Of a stretch of DNA of 11,688 bases, positions 1-8,035 are shown piece by piece. Location of the stretch: assembly GCA_964636675.1 (NCBI GenBank), contig CAZWUO010000115.1:1-11688 (forward strand), written 5' to 3'. The DNA comes from JALUUH01 sp964636675 (GTDB taxonomy: Bacteria; Pseudomonadota; Gammaproteobacteria; S012-40). Made by a program: the position numbers and the translations under genes. The notes beneath the pieces were generated by a model that saw only the letters and a program-made list of their open reading frames with translations, ran no database searches and was not told the origin of the DNA. Every line of letters begins with the position of its first letter. The first letter of the stretch is position 1.

Positions 1-1620
1 AGGGGGCTGGCCTTTTACTTGTGTTGATGCGTAAGCCATTCGATAATTTTTTAGTAAACTTCCCGCAACACTGATCGAGACCTTATCTAACTTGTAACGC
101 TCAACAAGGGAAAACCTATCCATAGTACGTGAACCATAACCCTCTTTATAGGATCGTAACTGATTACTAATCGTCGTCGAGTTATGTGGCGTAAACGTTT
201 CCCATTCGTTATAGGTTAAGGACTCAGACCACTTGAAATCTATTTCAATATCTGAATTGACCCCCACTGAATTTCCTTGATAACGAATTTTACTCAAATA
301 GGAATAAGCATTGTCATTGCTCGATACATGAGTAGTATGGTATTCATAATTGACCTGGTTACCTTGGCGGTCTGTCACACTGTCCATCTTCCAGATAAAA
401 ATTTCATCTTTGCTGATTGAACTGACTTTAGAGCCAAAGCCAAACGCGCAGCAACCATTGCGTTGTCTAGACTTTGCGACACTTCCGTAGAGGGTAGTCT
501 TGCCATCGCCTGATTTCACTTCAAAATATGCTGGTCCATTGCCTGCCTGACCAACGGCCTTAATTTTTAGGTCACTTCTATATTCGGTGACATATTCGGT
601 GTTGGCTTGACCGTAAACGCCATTGCTGCCACCCGGAACCAAGATTAAGGGCTGCCCATCGAGACAAAAACGTTGTCGTTCACCCGCACCCGACGCAATA
701 CCTTGAATAAACCCATCCCTTACTTTGCTGGCTTGACATAGAGAGATTGCACTGAGTCCCGATAAAGACCAGCCCATGCGCATTTCACCACGTCTTTTAG
801 CACTGTTATAAACAAAGCCTATATTTGGCTCGATGTTATTAATTCCGGGCGGCAAGTCCATCGCGATGGAATAGGAGGCAGCTCCATTTTCATCCACTTT
901 AAAATCACCTTTAAGCGGGGCTCTTATTTTATGCGTTAAATCCGTTGGCACTGCCTCGAAATTATCGCCAATACCATTGCCATTGTTATCTGTTGTTTCG
1001 TTCGCATCATTTGGGAAGGCGTCGCTATTATCACCGACACCATCCGCGTCGCTGTCTTTTGTTTCGCTGGCATCAGTTGGAAAGACATCTCGATTATCAC
1101 CAACACCATCGCCATCCGTGTCAGTCCATTCAGTGGCATCATAGGGGAAATCATCGACATCATTAGTAACACCATCGCCATCAATATCAGCATCTTGTAA
1201 ATCGCCAATACCATCACTGTCGTAATCCAAACCGTAGCCAATTAATTCGGTTTCTCGATTAAAATAGAGGATGATTAAGCCCTGTTTTTGGGTTTCATAA
1301 TATTTATACGAAGCAGATTCGGACTCAATGGCGAGATCTGAACATCTTTTGGGTGGCCCCATACAACTCGTTGTAATTGAACCGTCTTGAGTAAAACTGT
1401 AGTTAGAAATGTCATGCCAAATGATGGGACTAAAATCGTCGGGCATAAAAACCATGTTTATCTTATTATCAAGATAATCCTGATTAAGCGCATCCGTCGG
1501 CATTGCAAGTGCGATATTATTTGTAACCGTCAATGCAAGCGTGAATAAGATGGCAGAAAACTGGAAAATACATTTTTCTATTTTAGACTTTAGAAAATTG
1601 TTTTCTATATTTTTTATCAT
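1..1620 (-). CDS. Partial exported protein: thrombospondin type 3 repeats plus SpvB/TcaC-type domain (RHS-family, C-terminus off window)
   Basis: An uninterrupted frame runs from the ATG at 1620 to the left edge (540 codons seen, no stop). Residues 1-39 look like a Sec signal peptide: basic start, hydrophobic FSAILFTLALTV, likely cleavage after IALA. Residues 132-226 are Asp/Gly-rich calcium-binding repeats (DGDGVGDN...FPTDA) with a 22-residue period. From about 238 the sequence matches the SpvB/TcaC N-terminal domain: YSIAMDLPPG, then MGWSLSGLSAI, RFCLDGQPLIL, WKMDSVTDRQGNQVNYEY. In known families this domain starts the shell that encloses a toxic C-terminal tip, usually followed by RHS repeats. 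Here that part lies outside the window, so cargo and any immunity gene are unknown. An in-frame ATG at 1626, nearer a weak GAG Shine-Dalgarno, would add two residues. The domain assignment is strong; the toxin role is inference. Confidence 0.85.
   Translation of the reverse strand, partial: MIKNIENNFLKSKIEKCIFQFSAILFTLALTVTNNIALAMPTDALNQDYLDNKINMVFMPDDFSPIIWHDISNYSFTQDGSITTSCMGPPKRCSDLAIESESASYKYYETQKQGLIILYFNRETELIGYGLDYDSDGIGDLQDADIDGDGVTNDVDDFPYDATEWTDTDGDGVGDNRDVFPTDASETKDSDADGVGDNSDAFPNDANETTDNNGNGIGDNFEAVPTDLTHKIRAPLKGDFKVDENGAASYSIAMDLPPGINNIEPNIGFVYNSAKRRGEMRMGWSLSGLSAISLCQASKVRDGFIQGIASGAGERQRFCLDGQPLILVPGGSNGVYGQANTEYVTEYRSDLKIKAVGQAGNGPAYFEVKSGDGKTTLYGSVAKSRQRNGCCAFGFGSKVSSISKDEIFIWKMDSVTDRQGNQVNYEYHTTHVSSNDNAYSYLSKIRYQGNSVGVNSDIEIDFKWSESLTYNEWETFTPHNSTTISNQLRSYKEGYGSRTMDRFSLVERYKLDKVSISVAGSLLKNYRMAYASTQVKGQPP
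943..1182 (-). repeat. 66-bp tandem coding repeats (thrombospondin type 3-like, 22-residue period)
   Basis: Successive DGDGV, DGDGV, DADGV and NGNGI motifs begin at residues 147, 169, 191 and 213 of the SpvB-type protein, an exact 22-residue (66-bp) spacing, each followed by a FP-x-DA-x-E-like linker. Asp/Asn side chains at alternating positions are the usual calcium ligands of this repeat class. A shorter, irregular copy (DSDGIGD) precedes them at residues 134-140. Confidence 0.85.
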
Positions 1621-2051
1621 GATCATTAATCTCTAACTACTGCTATTAAAAGGGGAAGCTATAAAAGCTTTCATGAACATCAAAAATCGGTATTTAAACA
1701 GCAAACAGTAAATATATTTTGAAAAATATGTTTCAAAATAATTTACTATTTCAACACAAATTATTAGCTTTTATATTAGGGTTATACTAAATCATATAAT
1801 CACAGAATAATACAAAAAATTAAATTTTTTCTTCAATCTTCATTAAAAAACCACAGAGAATTTTTAGAACTAGACATTAGAATTGGAATACACCAGAAAA
1901 AATATTGAGAAATATTGTTTTAGCAAGTTAGTTTGTTCATTTGATATCTTTCAGTATGCGTAAATATTTTTTTCTAAGCAATTAGTCGTTTCTGTTTTTA
2001 TCATCTTCTGTAAATTTGTTATCAGTTCAATATTTTTATCATCGTTAGCTA
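1621..2051. other. AT-rich intergenic region upstream of the SpvB-type gene
   Basis: No credible gene is seen. The stretch is very AT-rich and should contain the minus-strand promoter of the SpvB-type gene, but no hexamer pair is good enough to call. It holds a perfect inverted repeat at 1715-1740 and an A/T palindrome at 1814-1830 (arms AAAAAATT and AATTTTTT around one A). Direct copies of AATATTG, three bases apart, occur near 1910. Confidence 0.5.
1715..1740. repeat. Perfect inverted repeat, 10-bp arms, 6-bp spacer
   Basis: Arms TATTTTGAAA (1715-1724) and TTTCAAAATA (1731-1740) are exact reverse complements around AATATG. The site lies about 95 bp upstream of the SpvB-type start codon, within its leader or promoter, so it could be an operator or an RNA hairpin. 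No regulator is suggested by the sequence, and the AT-rich context raises the odds of chance. Confidence 0.5.
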
Positions 2052-2258
2052 TTGAGAACTTTGCCTTTGAATAAAAAAAACAGCTGGGTCAGGAAAGCCG
2101 ACGAAGTAAAACCTAATCTCAAATTAGAAAGATTTGCTCCATCTAAGGGTCAGAGGGACAAAGCTCATTATCCAAACGAACAAATTATCAAAATGGACAA
2201 ATTTATCGTCTTTATTAGCTGGTTTACGGATGAATTATTGGATAAGAGTTCGGGGTAG
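2052..2258 (+). CDS. Unrecognised small reading frame, possible gene remnant
   Basis: A 68-residue frame opening with TTG directly after an in-frame TAG at 2046-2048. No Shine-Dalgarno is visible. The inner part reads like real protein (LERFAPSKGQRDKAHYPNEQ, then an aromatic stretch FIVFISWF and an acidic DELLD) with varied codons, unlike the AT-rich spacer to its left. I do not recognise a family. Lacking a good start and with no homologous N-terminal part upstream, it is better read as a decayed 3' fragment than as a working gene. An ATG at residue 48 could only make about 21 residues. The 75 bases after it up to 2333 hold nothing I can identify. Confidence 0.27.
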   Translation: MRTLPLNKKNSWVRKADEVKPNLKLERFAPSKGQRDKAHYPNEQIIKMDKFIVFISWFTDELLDKSSG

Positions 2259-2333
2259 TGGGCTAAAACTATGCAGCTGGATCTAGAGGGGGGCTCACGT
2301 ATTAAAAGCGTTGTGCTTAATCGATGGAAGCTA

Positions 2334-2993
2334 TTATTGCTTCTGGTCGAATTTTAATACAACGGATTTAACTAATTCTTTTACTTGCCCATCAATTTTT
2401 TCCTGGCTTAGCCCGATAAACACCGTATAAATGCGTATCGCCATAATCGCTTGTTGAGGAATACTGCTAGGAATAAAACCGGCTGGAAAATACGCGTAGT
2501 GCTCAGTAATAAATTTTGCCGCCAATTTAACGGCTTGCATGGCTTCTGCATCAGAGGCTGAAGAAATATCAAATTTCCAGTGTTTGGTTTGTGATGATAT
2601 CAACGGCTTTTTTTCATTTTCCAATGAGAAACCAGTAGCCGCGTATACCCGGCAATCATATTGCCGGCAAGTTTCAGGTCTATAATTATAGATTGAGCAT
2701 TTATTTTCTTTGAACATGGGGCAGTGCCCATTTTCATCATACCCTAAAAGAAAATGCCCCTTTGGCAACCCAGGGGCAGGAAAAATAATATTCTTTGGTA
2801 TATGCCGAAGCGTTTGTTTATCAGTAGGTTTTAGATGAATAAAATAAGAGGACGTACAGCATGCAACACATTCTCCACACGGCACATTAGTATCGTTTTG
2901 TCCTTCCAGGCTTCCTATTAATTCATTTAACCATTGTGTAAAGCTACCGACTGCAAAAGTTTGCGTAGGGTTGTTTTTATTTTTTTTTAACAT
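2334..2993 (-). CDS. YkgJ-family cysteine cluster protein (putative Fe/Zn-binding)
   Basis: A 219-residue soluble protein with the eight-cysteine signature of the CxxCxxCC (YkgJ) family. CGECVACC is at about residues 39-46, followed by C91, C99, C109 and C114 in CPMF...CSIYNYRPETCRQYDC. The family is described as zinc- or iron-chelating; its biochemical role is largely unknown. No signal peptide or membrane segment is seen. I start it at the ATG at 2993; a TTG at 3011 would add six residues, and neither has a clear Shine-Dalgarno. It lies close downstream of the OmpA-family lipoprotein gene on the same strand (69 bp gap), so co-transcription is possible; a functional link is not shown. Family call is strong. 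Confidence 0.85.
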   Translation of the reverse strand: MLKKNKNNPTQTFAVGSFTQWLNELIGSLEGQNDTNVPCGECVACCTSSYFIHLKPTDKQTLRHIPKNIIFPAPGLPKGHFLLGYDENGHCPMFKENKCSIYNYRPETCRQYDCRVYAATGFSLENEKKPLISSQTKHWKFDISSASDAEAMQAVKLAAKFITEHYAYFPAGFIPSSIPQQAIMAIRIYTVFIGLSQEKIDGQVKELVKSVVLKFDQKQ

Positions 2994-3062
2994 CGAGGTT
3001 TTAAAATTCAATTCAAATAGGGGCGCCTAGCTCAAGTAAAATATCCAATGGTCAACAGATAG

Positions 3063-4508
3063 TTAATTCAACTCCGTCACTAATTCTTTTTTTCCAGTAA
3101 AGGACTCTTTAATAATTAATACTTCGATGCGCCTATTGCGTGCTCGACCTTCTGCGGTTTCATTGCTCGCTACAGGACGAGATTCCCCAAATCCTTTGGC
3201 CTCAGTTTGAGAAATATTGATACCTCCCACTTTGTCGAGAAAAGCAACCACTTTTTTAGCACGATCCAAAGATAAATCTCGGTTAATCTCCGCACTACCC
3301 GTGGAATCAGTATGTCCCGTCACTACAATGCGATAATTTGAAAATTCCTTTATCGCTTGAACAATTTTGTTTAGCAACTCAAAGTTTTCAGAATGTATCT
3401 CACTTGTGCCCGATGGGAAGTTGAATGCATGAGTCTCTAGCAAGACATTATCTCCTTGCCGATAGACATTAGCGAGTGTTGGAGGGAAAAGAGCCTGAAT
3501 TCTATCGTAGCGCTGCTGGGCTTTGCGCTTTGTTACTTCGATTTCACTCATTTCAGTCAGCATGCCTTTTTGTGTCTCCAGCTTTTTCACCGCAACCTGT
3601 TCTGCGTCTATCAGTAATTGAATACTATCGCGCAAACCAAGCACGACTTCACGATTAGGCCTATCAAACGGCAGCGTACCACCAATCGCATTGTTGATCA
3701 TTGCCAGTTGCTCCTGATACCAAACAACTATTTCTTCTAGTGTATAATCACTCCATTCAAAACTTTTGACAATATCCGTTATTTGCCTACTTTGTTTGGC
3801 TAACCAGCCAGCACGTTTTGCATGGGTTTTAGCCTTTTGGGTTTGGGTGCGGTCGGCATTTAATACGGCGGCTGCGAGTTCTAATTCTTTTTCTGCAAGC
3901 TGGAAGGTTTTTGGTGCATACTCGTCTGCCTCACTCTTTTTTGCAATACTAATATTAATCTTAGCAGTCCTTAGGATGTTTTTTTTAAGCGCTCGAAGTT
4001 CGAGACCAGCATACGCATTTAACAGCTCCGCACGACGTTTCTTGGCTTTGTCTATCTCACCGTGTTCAATTTCTCGCGTCGTTGCATGTAGTTTTAATTC
4101 AACAGATTCGAATTGTAGTCGTTCCTGTCTTAATTTTAATACACCAGCATCTATTGCACGTTGCCGTGCAGAGAGCACCTCACGCATGACCTTGTTACTA
4201 TTTTTTACATCTAACAAAGCTTTGCGCAATAAGTTATTGCCTTCTTTTACAAGTTGCTCAGCCTCAGCGTGCCGTTTCTGACGCGCCATTTCTATAGCCA
4301 TTTCCAGGCGTTCTGCAGCCGCCTCAAAACCACTTGGTGCAAGATGCGTAATAGCGGCACTTTTTACATTTCCTAATCGGCCAGAAAGTTTTACGATACT
4401 CTCGTGTTGTTGCATCGCCTTGTCTCGAGAGAGTTGGGGAGTACTCGCGCAAGCAGCGATAAACCCAACTAATAAGATTAGAAAAAACGATCTCCATGTT
4501 ACTGCCAT
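3063..4508 (-). CDS. OmpA-family outer-membrane lipoprotein with DUF4398-like helical region
   Basis: A 481-residue lipoprotein. Residues 1-19 form a signal peptide (SFFLILLVGFIAA) ending in a lipobox with the lipidated Cys at 20. Residues 40-355 are almost entirely charged helix/coiled coil. Two stretches, AP..FEAAAERLEMAIEMA (about 57-75) and AP..FQLAEKELELA (about 200), resemble DUF4398 units of envelope lipoproteins. Residues 356-471 are the OmpA C-terminal peptidoglycan-binding domain: TGHTDSTGS at 397-405, LSLDRA, GFGESRPVASN, EGRARNRRIE around 455-462, keeping the Asp and Arg that contact diaminopimelate. It probably tethers outer membrane to the wall. The start at 4508 is favoured over 29 upstream residues because AGGAG lies eight bases ahead and only this start gives a clean lipoprotein signal. 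Confidence 0.88.
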   Translation of the reverse strand: MAVTWRSFFLILLVGFIAACASTPQLSRDKAMQQHESIVKLSGRLGNVKSAAITHLAPSGFEAAAERLEMAIEMARQKRHAEAEQLVKEGNNLLRKALLDVKNSNKVMREVLSARQRAIDAGVLKLRQERLQFESVELKLHATTREIEHGEIDKAKKRRAELLNAYAGLELRALKKNILRTAKINISIAKKSEADEYAPKTFQLAEKELELAAAVLNADRTQTQKAKTHAKRAGWLAKQSRQITDIVKSFEWSDYTLEEIVVWYQEQLAMINNAIGGTLPFDRPNREVVLGLRDSIQLLIDAEQVAVKKLETQKGMLTEMSEIEVTKRKAQQRYDRIQALFPPTLANVYRQGDNVLLETHAFNFPSGTSEIHSENFELLNKIVQAIKEFSNYRIVVTGHTDSTGSAEINRDLSLDRAKKVVAFLDKVGGINISQTEAKGFGESRPVASNETAEGRARNRRIEVLIIKESFTGKKELVTELN

Positions 4509-4514
4509 ACTTAC

Positions 4515-4521
4515 TACTCCT
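4515..4521 (-). promoter_or_regulatory. Ribosome binding site deciding the OmpA-lipoprotein start
   Basis: On the minus strand TAGGAG precedes ATG at 4508 with about eight bases between. This supports the short form, beginning MAVTWRSFF, over the longer frame starting at 4595. Confidence 0.7.
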
Positions 4522-4617
4522 AGCTTTATCCATAACTTGCCATACTCAAAACACTGTCGCCACTCGCCGACACTACACAAGCTCAGCAGCGTCAAGCTTT
4601 ACCTTTTAATATGTTGT

Positions 4618-4645
4618 CAGTCAAATACATACCTTAAATTGACTG
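4618..4645. repeat. Inverted repeat CAGTCAA-N14-TTGACTG
   Basis: Perfect 7-bp arms with centres 21 bp apart, about two helical turns, 110-137 bp upstream of the OmpA-lipoprotein start. The geometry would suit a dimeric regulator, but seven-base arms can arise by chance. Confidence 0.3.
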
Positions 4646-4819
4646 TAACATAACTCACCCTAAAACGCTCTCCACTCTAACGAAACAAATCAGGAATTCT
4701 GTGCAAAAAACGGTGTTTTACTCGCATTTTCAGCGTATTGGCAATTATATTGCTAGGGTGGTTTGCGGGTGAGCGATAAATATACACTTGCTAAATATAA
4801 AGATTACACCGTGCAACTC

Positions 4820-4849
4820 TTGACGGCACGAGGTGACTAAGCGTATAAA
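4820..4849 (+). promoter_or_regulatory. Predicted sigma-70 promoter of topA
   Basis: TTGACG at 4820-4825 and TATAAA at 4844-4849, spaced 18 bp, each match five of six consensus bases. Transcription would begin near 4856, giving a leader of about 58 bases before the topA ATG at 4914. Confidence 0.6.
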
Positions 4850-4913
4850 CTAGCGCCGAAGAACCACGGATATATGAGCAACTTTCATTCAACAAACTGG
4901 AAAAGATAGAAAT

Positions 4914-7631
4914 ATGGGAAAATCACTGGTCATCGTCGAGTCACCGGCTAAGGCAAAGACCATTAATAAATACCTGGGTAAAGACTTTGTTGTGAAGTCG
5001 AGTGTCGGACATATTCGTGATCTACCTACGAGTGGTAGTGCATCCGCCAAATCAGCGATGGATCCCAAAGCAAGGGCTAAACTTGCCGCGGAAGCAAAGA
5101 AGCTATCCCCTGCAAAACGCGAAAAAGCCAAACGTGAGCGTGCAAAAATTTCTTTGGTCAACCGCATGGGAATCGATCCAGAAAACAACTGGGAAGCCCA
5201 CTATGAGATCATGCCTGGTAAAGAAAAAGTATTGGCAGAGCTGCAAAAGCTCGCGCAGGGTGCAGATACCATCTACCTCGCAACAGATTTGGATAGAGAG
5301 GGGGAAGCCATTGCGTGGCATCTTTCTCAAGTGATAGGCGGCGAAAACATTGAATTTAAACGGGTAATTTTCAATGAAATCACTAAAACGGCCATCAAAG
5401 ACGCATTTGCAAACCCTTCTACGCTCAACCAAGACCAAGTCAACGCCCAACAAACGCGACGATTTCTTGACCGTGTTGTCGGTTATATGTTGTCACCGCT
5501 ACTCTGGAAAAAACTTGCACGAGGTCTGTCCGCAGGTAGGGTGCAGTCTGTTGCCGTGCGTTTAGTTGTCGAACGTGAGCACGAAATACGGGCGTTTAAT
5601 CCCGAAGAATATTGGGAAGTGTTTGCCGATTTAATGATCCCCAGCATTGATAAAACACCAGACCAAGACCTGCGCATGCAGGTAATGAAACAAAATAATG
5701 AAAACTTTCGACCGACAAATAAAGCATCAACCGATGCTTCCTTAGCTATTTTACAAGCGGCGAATTACCAGATTATAAAACGTGAAACAAAACCTTCATC
5801 GAGTAAACCCAAAGCCCCATTCATTACTTCTACCTTGCAACAAGCGGCGAGCACGCGCTTAAATTTCGGCGTCAAGAAAACCATGATGATGGCGCAACGA
5901 CTTTATGAAGCGGGTTACATTACCTATATGCGAACCGATTCAACCAGTCTGAGTGCTGATGCGGTCAGTGCAGTGCGCGAGCATATTAACCAAAAATATG
6001 GCAACGATTATTTGCCAGACAATCCTCTGATATACAGCAATAAAGAAGGTGCTCAAGAGGCCCATGAAGCGATACGCCCTTCGAATGTTCAAATCATGAA
6101 ATCTGACTTGGAAAAAGTGGATGATGATGCTATTCGTTTGTATGAACTCATCTGGCGCCAATTTGTAGCTTGTCAGATGTCACCCGCTAAGTTTGATGTC
6201 ACCACCATCACCGTCAATGCAGCTGAATTTGAACTCCGTGCGAAGGGTCGTACCGTGAAGTTTGATGGCTGGACAAAAGTACAGCCTCCACAGCAAAAGG
6301 GCAAAGACGATATTATTCTCCCTGCCGTTACTGAAGGCGACGTATTGACTCTGCAACAGCTAGACCCCACACAACATTTTACCAAACCCGCCGCGCGTTT
6401 TAGTGAGGCTTCACTGGTGCGTGAATTGGAAAAACGTGGTATTGGTCGCCCTTCAACCTATGCCTCGATTATTTCAACCATTCAAGATCGTGGCTACGTT
6501 ACGGTGAAAAACCGGCGTTTTTATGCAGAAAAAATCGGCGATATTGTGACGGAACGTTTAGTCGAAAACTTTGGTGAATTACTCGATTACAGTTTTACGG
6601 CAAAGATGGAAGAGAAACTTGATGCGATTGCCACCGGGCACAGTGATTGGCATGATGTCCTTAATGCTTTCTACGATGATTTTACGGCACAGCTAGATAG
6701 CGCAGAGAATGATGAGAATGGCATGCGCAGTAATGACCCCATTACCACCGATATAGAGTGCGCGACCTGTGGTAGAGATATGCAAATTCGGGCGGGTGCA
6801 ACCGGTGTATTTCTCGGGTGCTCTGGCTACAGTTTGCCCCCGAAAGAACGCTGTAAGAGTACCATGAATCTGATGCCGGGTGACGAGGCCGTAGATGCGG
6901 ATGCAGATGAAGAAAATGAAGTACGGGCCTTGCTCAAGCGTCGGCGTTGTCCCAAATGTGATGTTGCAATGGACAGTTATCTCATTGATGAGACACGCAA
7001 GCTTCACATTTGTGGTAATAGCCCAGATTGCACGGGCTATGCAATCGAAACGGGAACATTTCGTATCAAAGGCTATGAAGGCCCCGTGGTCGAATGTGAT
7101 AAATGCGGTGCTGATATGCAACTCAAAACCGGTCGATTTGGAAAATATTTTGGCTGTACGAATGATGAGTGCAAAAACACACGCAAGCTATTGCGCAATG
7201 GAGACGTCGCTCCACCAAAAGCGGATCCGGTACATATGCAAGAATTGCCGTGTGAAAAATCCGCTGGCTATTTTGTATTACGCGATGGTGCCGCGGGTAT
7301 TTTTCTAGCGTCTAGCGCATTTCCGAAATCACGTGAAACACGTCCACCAAAGGTAAAAGAGTTAATACCCCATAGTGCGGAGCTCGATCCAAAACACCTT
7401 TATTTATGTGATGCGCCGTTACAAGACGAAAAAGGTCGCGATACTGTCATACGTTTTCGTCGCAAGACCAAAGAGCAATATGTCATGACAGAAGAAGAGG
7501 GCAAAGCAACAGGTTGGGAAGCAAATTATGTGGACAATACCTGGGTCGTTAGCGCAGCAAAAAAAGCGGCTAAGAAAAAAAAGGCCACTAAGAAGGTTGC
7601 CGCTACAAAGAAATCTGTCAAGAAGAATTAA
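4914..7631 (+). CDS. topA: DNA topoisomerase I (type IA, omega protein)
   Basis: Relaxes negatively supercoiled DNA through a transient 5'-phosphotyrosine. The 905 residues are slightly longer than the E. coli enzyme. The TOPRIM domain shows Glu9 in VIVESPAKAKT and the acidic triad in TDLDREGEA (Asp125, Asp127, Glu129). The catalytic tyrosine is Tyr338 in GYITYMRTDS, with Arg340 beside it. SAGRVQSVAVRL (about 206-217) and GIGRPSTYA (509-517) are also conserved. Three zinc ribbons follow: Cys616/619/636/647, 679/682/700/706 and 728/731/748/753. A cysteine-poor ribbon-like module comes next (YFVLRDGAAGIFLA, FPKSRETR), as in E. coli. The last 25 residues are a Lys/Ala tail, likely DNA-binding. 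The charged insert at 41-80 before LVNRMG is typical of gammaproteobacteria. It has its own promoter at 4820-4849; the ATG at 4914 begins the conserved MGKSLVIVESPAKA. Confidence 0.98.
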   Translation: MGKSLVIVESPAKAKTINKYLGKDFVVKSSVGHIRDLPTSGSASAKSAMDPKARAKLAAEAKKLSPAKREKAKRERAKISLVNRMGIDPENNWEAHYEIMPGKEKVLAELQKLAQGADTIYLATDLDREGEAIAWHLSQVIGGENIEFKRVIFNEITKTAIKDAFANPSTLNQDQVNAQQTRRFLDRVVGYMLSPLLWKKLARGLSAGRVQSVAVRLVVEREHEIRAFNPEEYWEVFADLMIPSIDKTPDQDLRMQVMKQNNENFRPTNKASTDASLAILQAANYQIIKRETKPSSSKPKAPFITSTLQQAASTRLNFGVKKTMMMAQRLYEAGYITYMRTDSTSLSADAVSAVREHINQKYGNDYLPDNPLIYSNKEGAQEAHEAIRPSNVQIMKSDLEKVDDDAIRLYELIWRQFVACQMSPAKFDVTTITVNAAEFELRAKGRTVKFDGWTKVQPPQQKGKDDIILPAVTEGDVLTLQQLDPTQHFTKPAARFSEASLVRELEKRGIGRPSTYASIISTIQDRGYVTVKNRRFYAEKIGDIVTERLVENFGELLDYSFTAKMEEKLDAIATGHSDWHDVLNAFYDDFTAQLDSAENDENGMRSNDPITTDIECATCGRDMQIRAGATGVFLGCSGYSLPPKERCKSTMNLMPGDEAVDADADEENEVRALLKRRRCPKCDVAMDSYLIDETRKLHICGNSPDCTGYAIETGTFRIKGYEGPVVECDKCGADMQLKTGRFGKYFGCTNDECKNTRKLLRNGDVAPPKADPVHMQELPCEKSAGYFVLRDGAAGIFLASSAFPKSRETRPPKVKELIPHSAELDPKHLYLCDAPLQDEKGRDTVIRFRRKTKEQYVMTEEEGKATGWEANYVDNTWVVSAAKKAAKKKKATKKVAATKKSVKKN

Positions 7632-8035
7632 TCAGAGCTTGCTTAAGCTTATCCCCCTGGTATTAAAAAAGATGGAGGAGGGCATATGCAAGATAACGGG
7701 TTTATATCGACAGTTATTTTGTCACCAAATTAGTTTTAGTATTTGATGACTGCTTCACCATATTGCTCCAACCAAAATTTTCCAAGATCGTCCAATCAGG
7801 CCCATTGATTTTTCTCGCCTTAAAACCAGTATCGATAATTAATATTAAATAAATACAACTCTATAGAGCATTATATTAATGTGCTTGATATGGTTTTTTA
7901 GGCGCATTATTCGAACGTGCCATTTATCTGCTTTACTTAAAGTAAGCGTTATACGATACTTTAAAAACACACCGCAACATACTTGGTATATACATTAAAT
8001 TATGGGGCTATGCATATGATTATTCAAAATAATAT
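7632..8035. other. Palindrome-rich gap between topA and the recQ-family gene
   Basis: 404 bp without a convincing gene. A short stem (AGCTT/AAGCT, 7637-7650) follows the topA stop but has no T-run, so no intrinsic terminator is called. A strong GGAGG at 7675 precedes a 15-codon frame (7686-7733). Further on are CTCTATAGAG (7859-7868), CATTA-TAT-TAATG just after it, and TTACTT-A-AAGTAA near 7935-7948. The helicase promoter must be here, but no hexamer pair stands out. Confidence 0.45.

Larger units (their letters stand above)
4509..4913. other. Divergent intergenic region between the OmpA-family lipoprotein gene and topA
   Basis: About 405 bp must carry promoters for both directions. A good sigma-70 promoter faces topA at 4820-4849. 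On the lipoprotein side there is an inverted repeat CAGTCAA/TTGACTG at 4618-4645, but no convincing minus-strand promoter pair. A 23-codon GTG frame at 4701-4772 follows an AGGA but has no other support. Confidence 0.5.

Noticed and set aside
945..1166. Plus-strand His/Arg-rich 73-residue frame
   Set aside because: Antisense shadow of the same repeats, with composition dictated by the repeat codons.
936..1241. Minus-strand 101-residue Met/Ile-rich frame
   Set aside because: It is a shifted reading of the GAT-rich thrombospondin type 3 repeats; the true frame continues through signal peptide and SpvB-type domain.
3766..4281. Plus-strand 171-residue frame with hydrophobic stretches
   Set aside because: Antisense of the helical part of the OmpA-family lipoprotein, which has clear domain evidence and a good ribosome site.
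4509..4595. N-terminal extension of the OmpA-family lipoprotein
   Set aside because: It would put 29 residues ahead of a textbook lipoprotein signal; AGGAG supports the start at 4508.
4701..4772. Twenty-three-codon GTG frame with AGGA upstream
   Set aside because: Short, no recognisable features, and located in a promoter region.
6693..7121. Minus-strand 142-residue frame opposite topA
   Set aside because: Lies opposite the zinc-ribbon codons of topA and has no support of its own.
7637..7650. Stem AGCTT/AAGCT after topA as a terminator
   Set aside because: No T-run follows the stem, so it does not meet the form of an intrinsic terminator.
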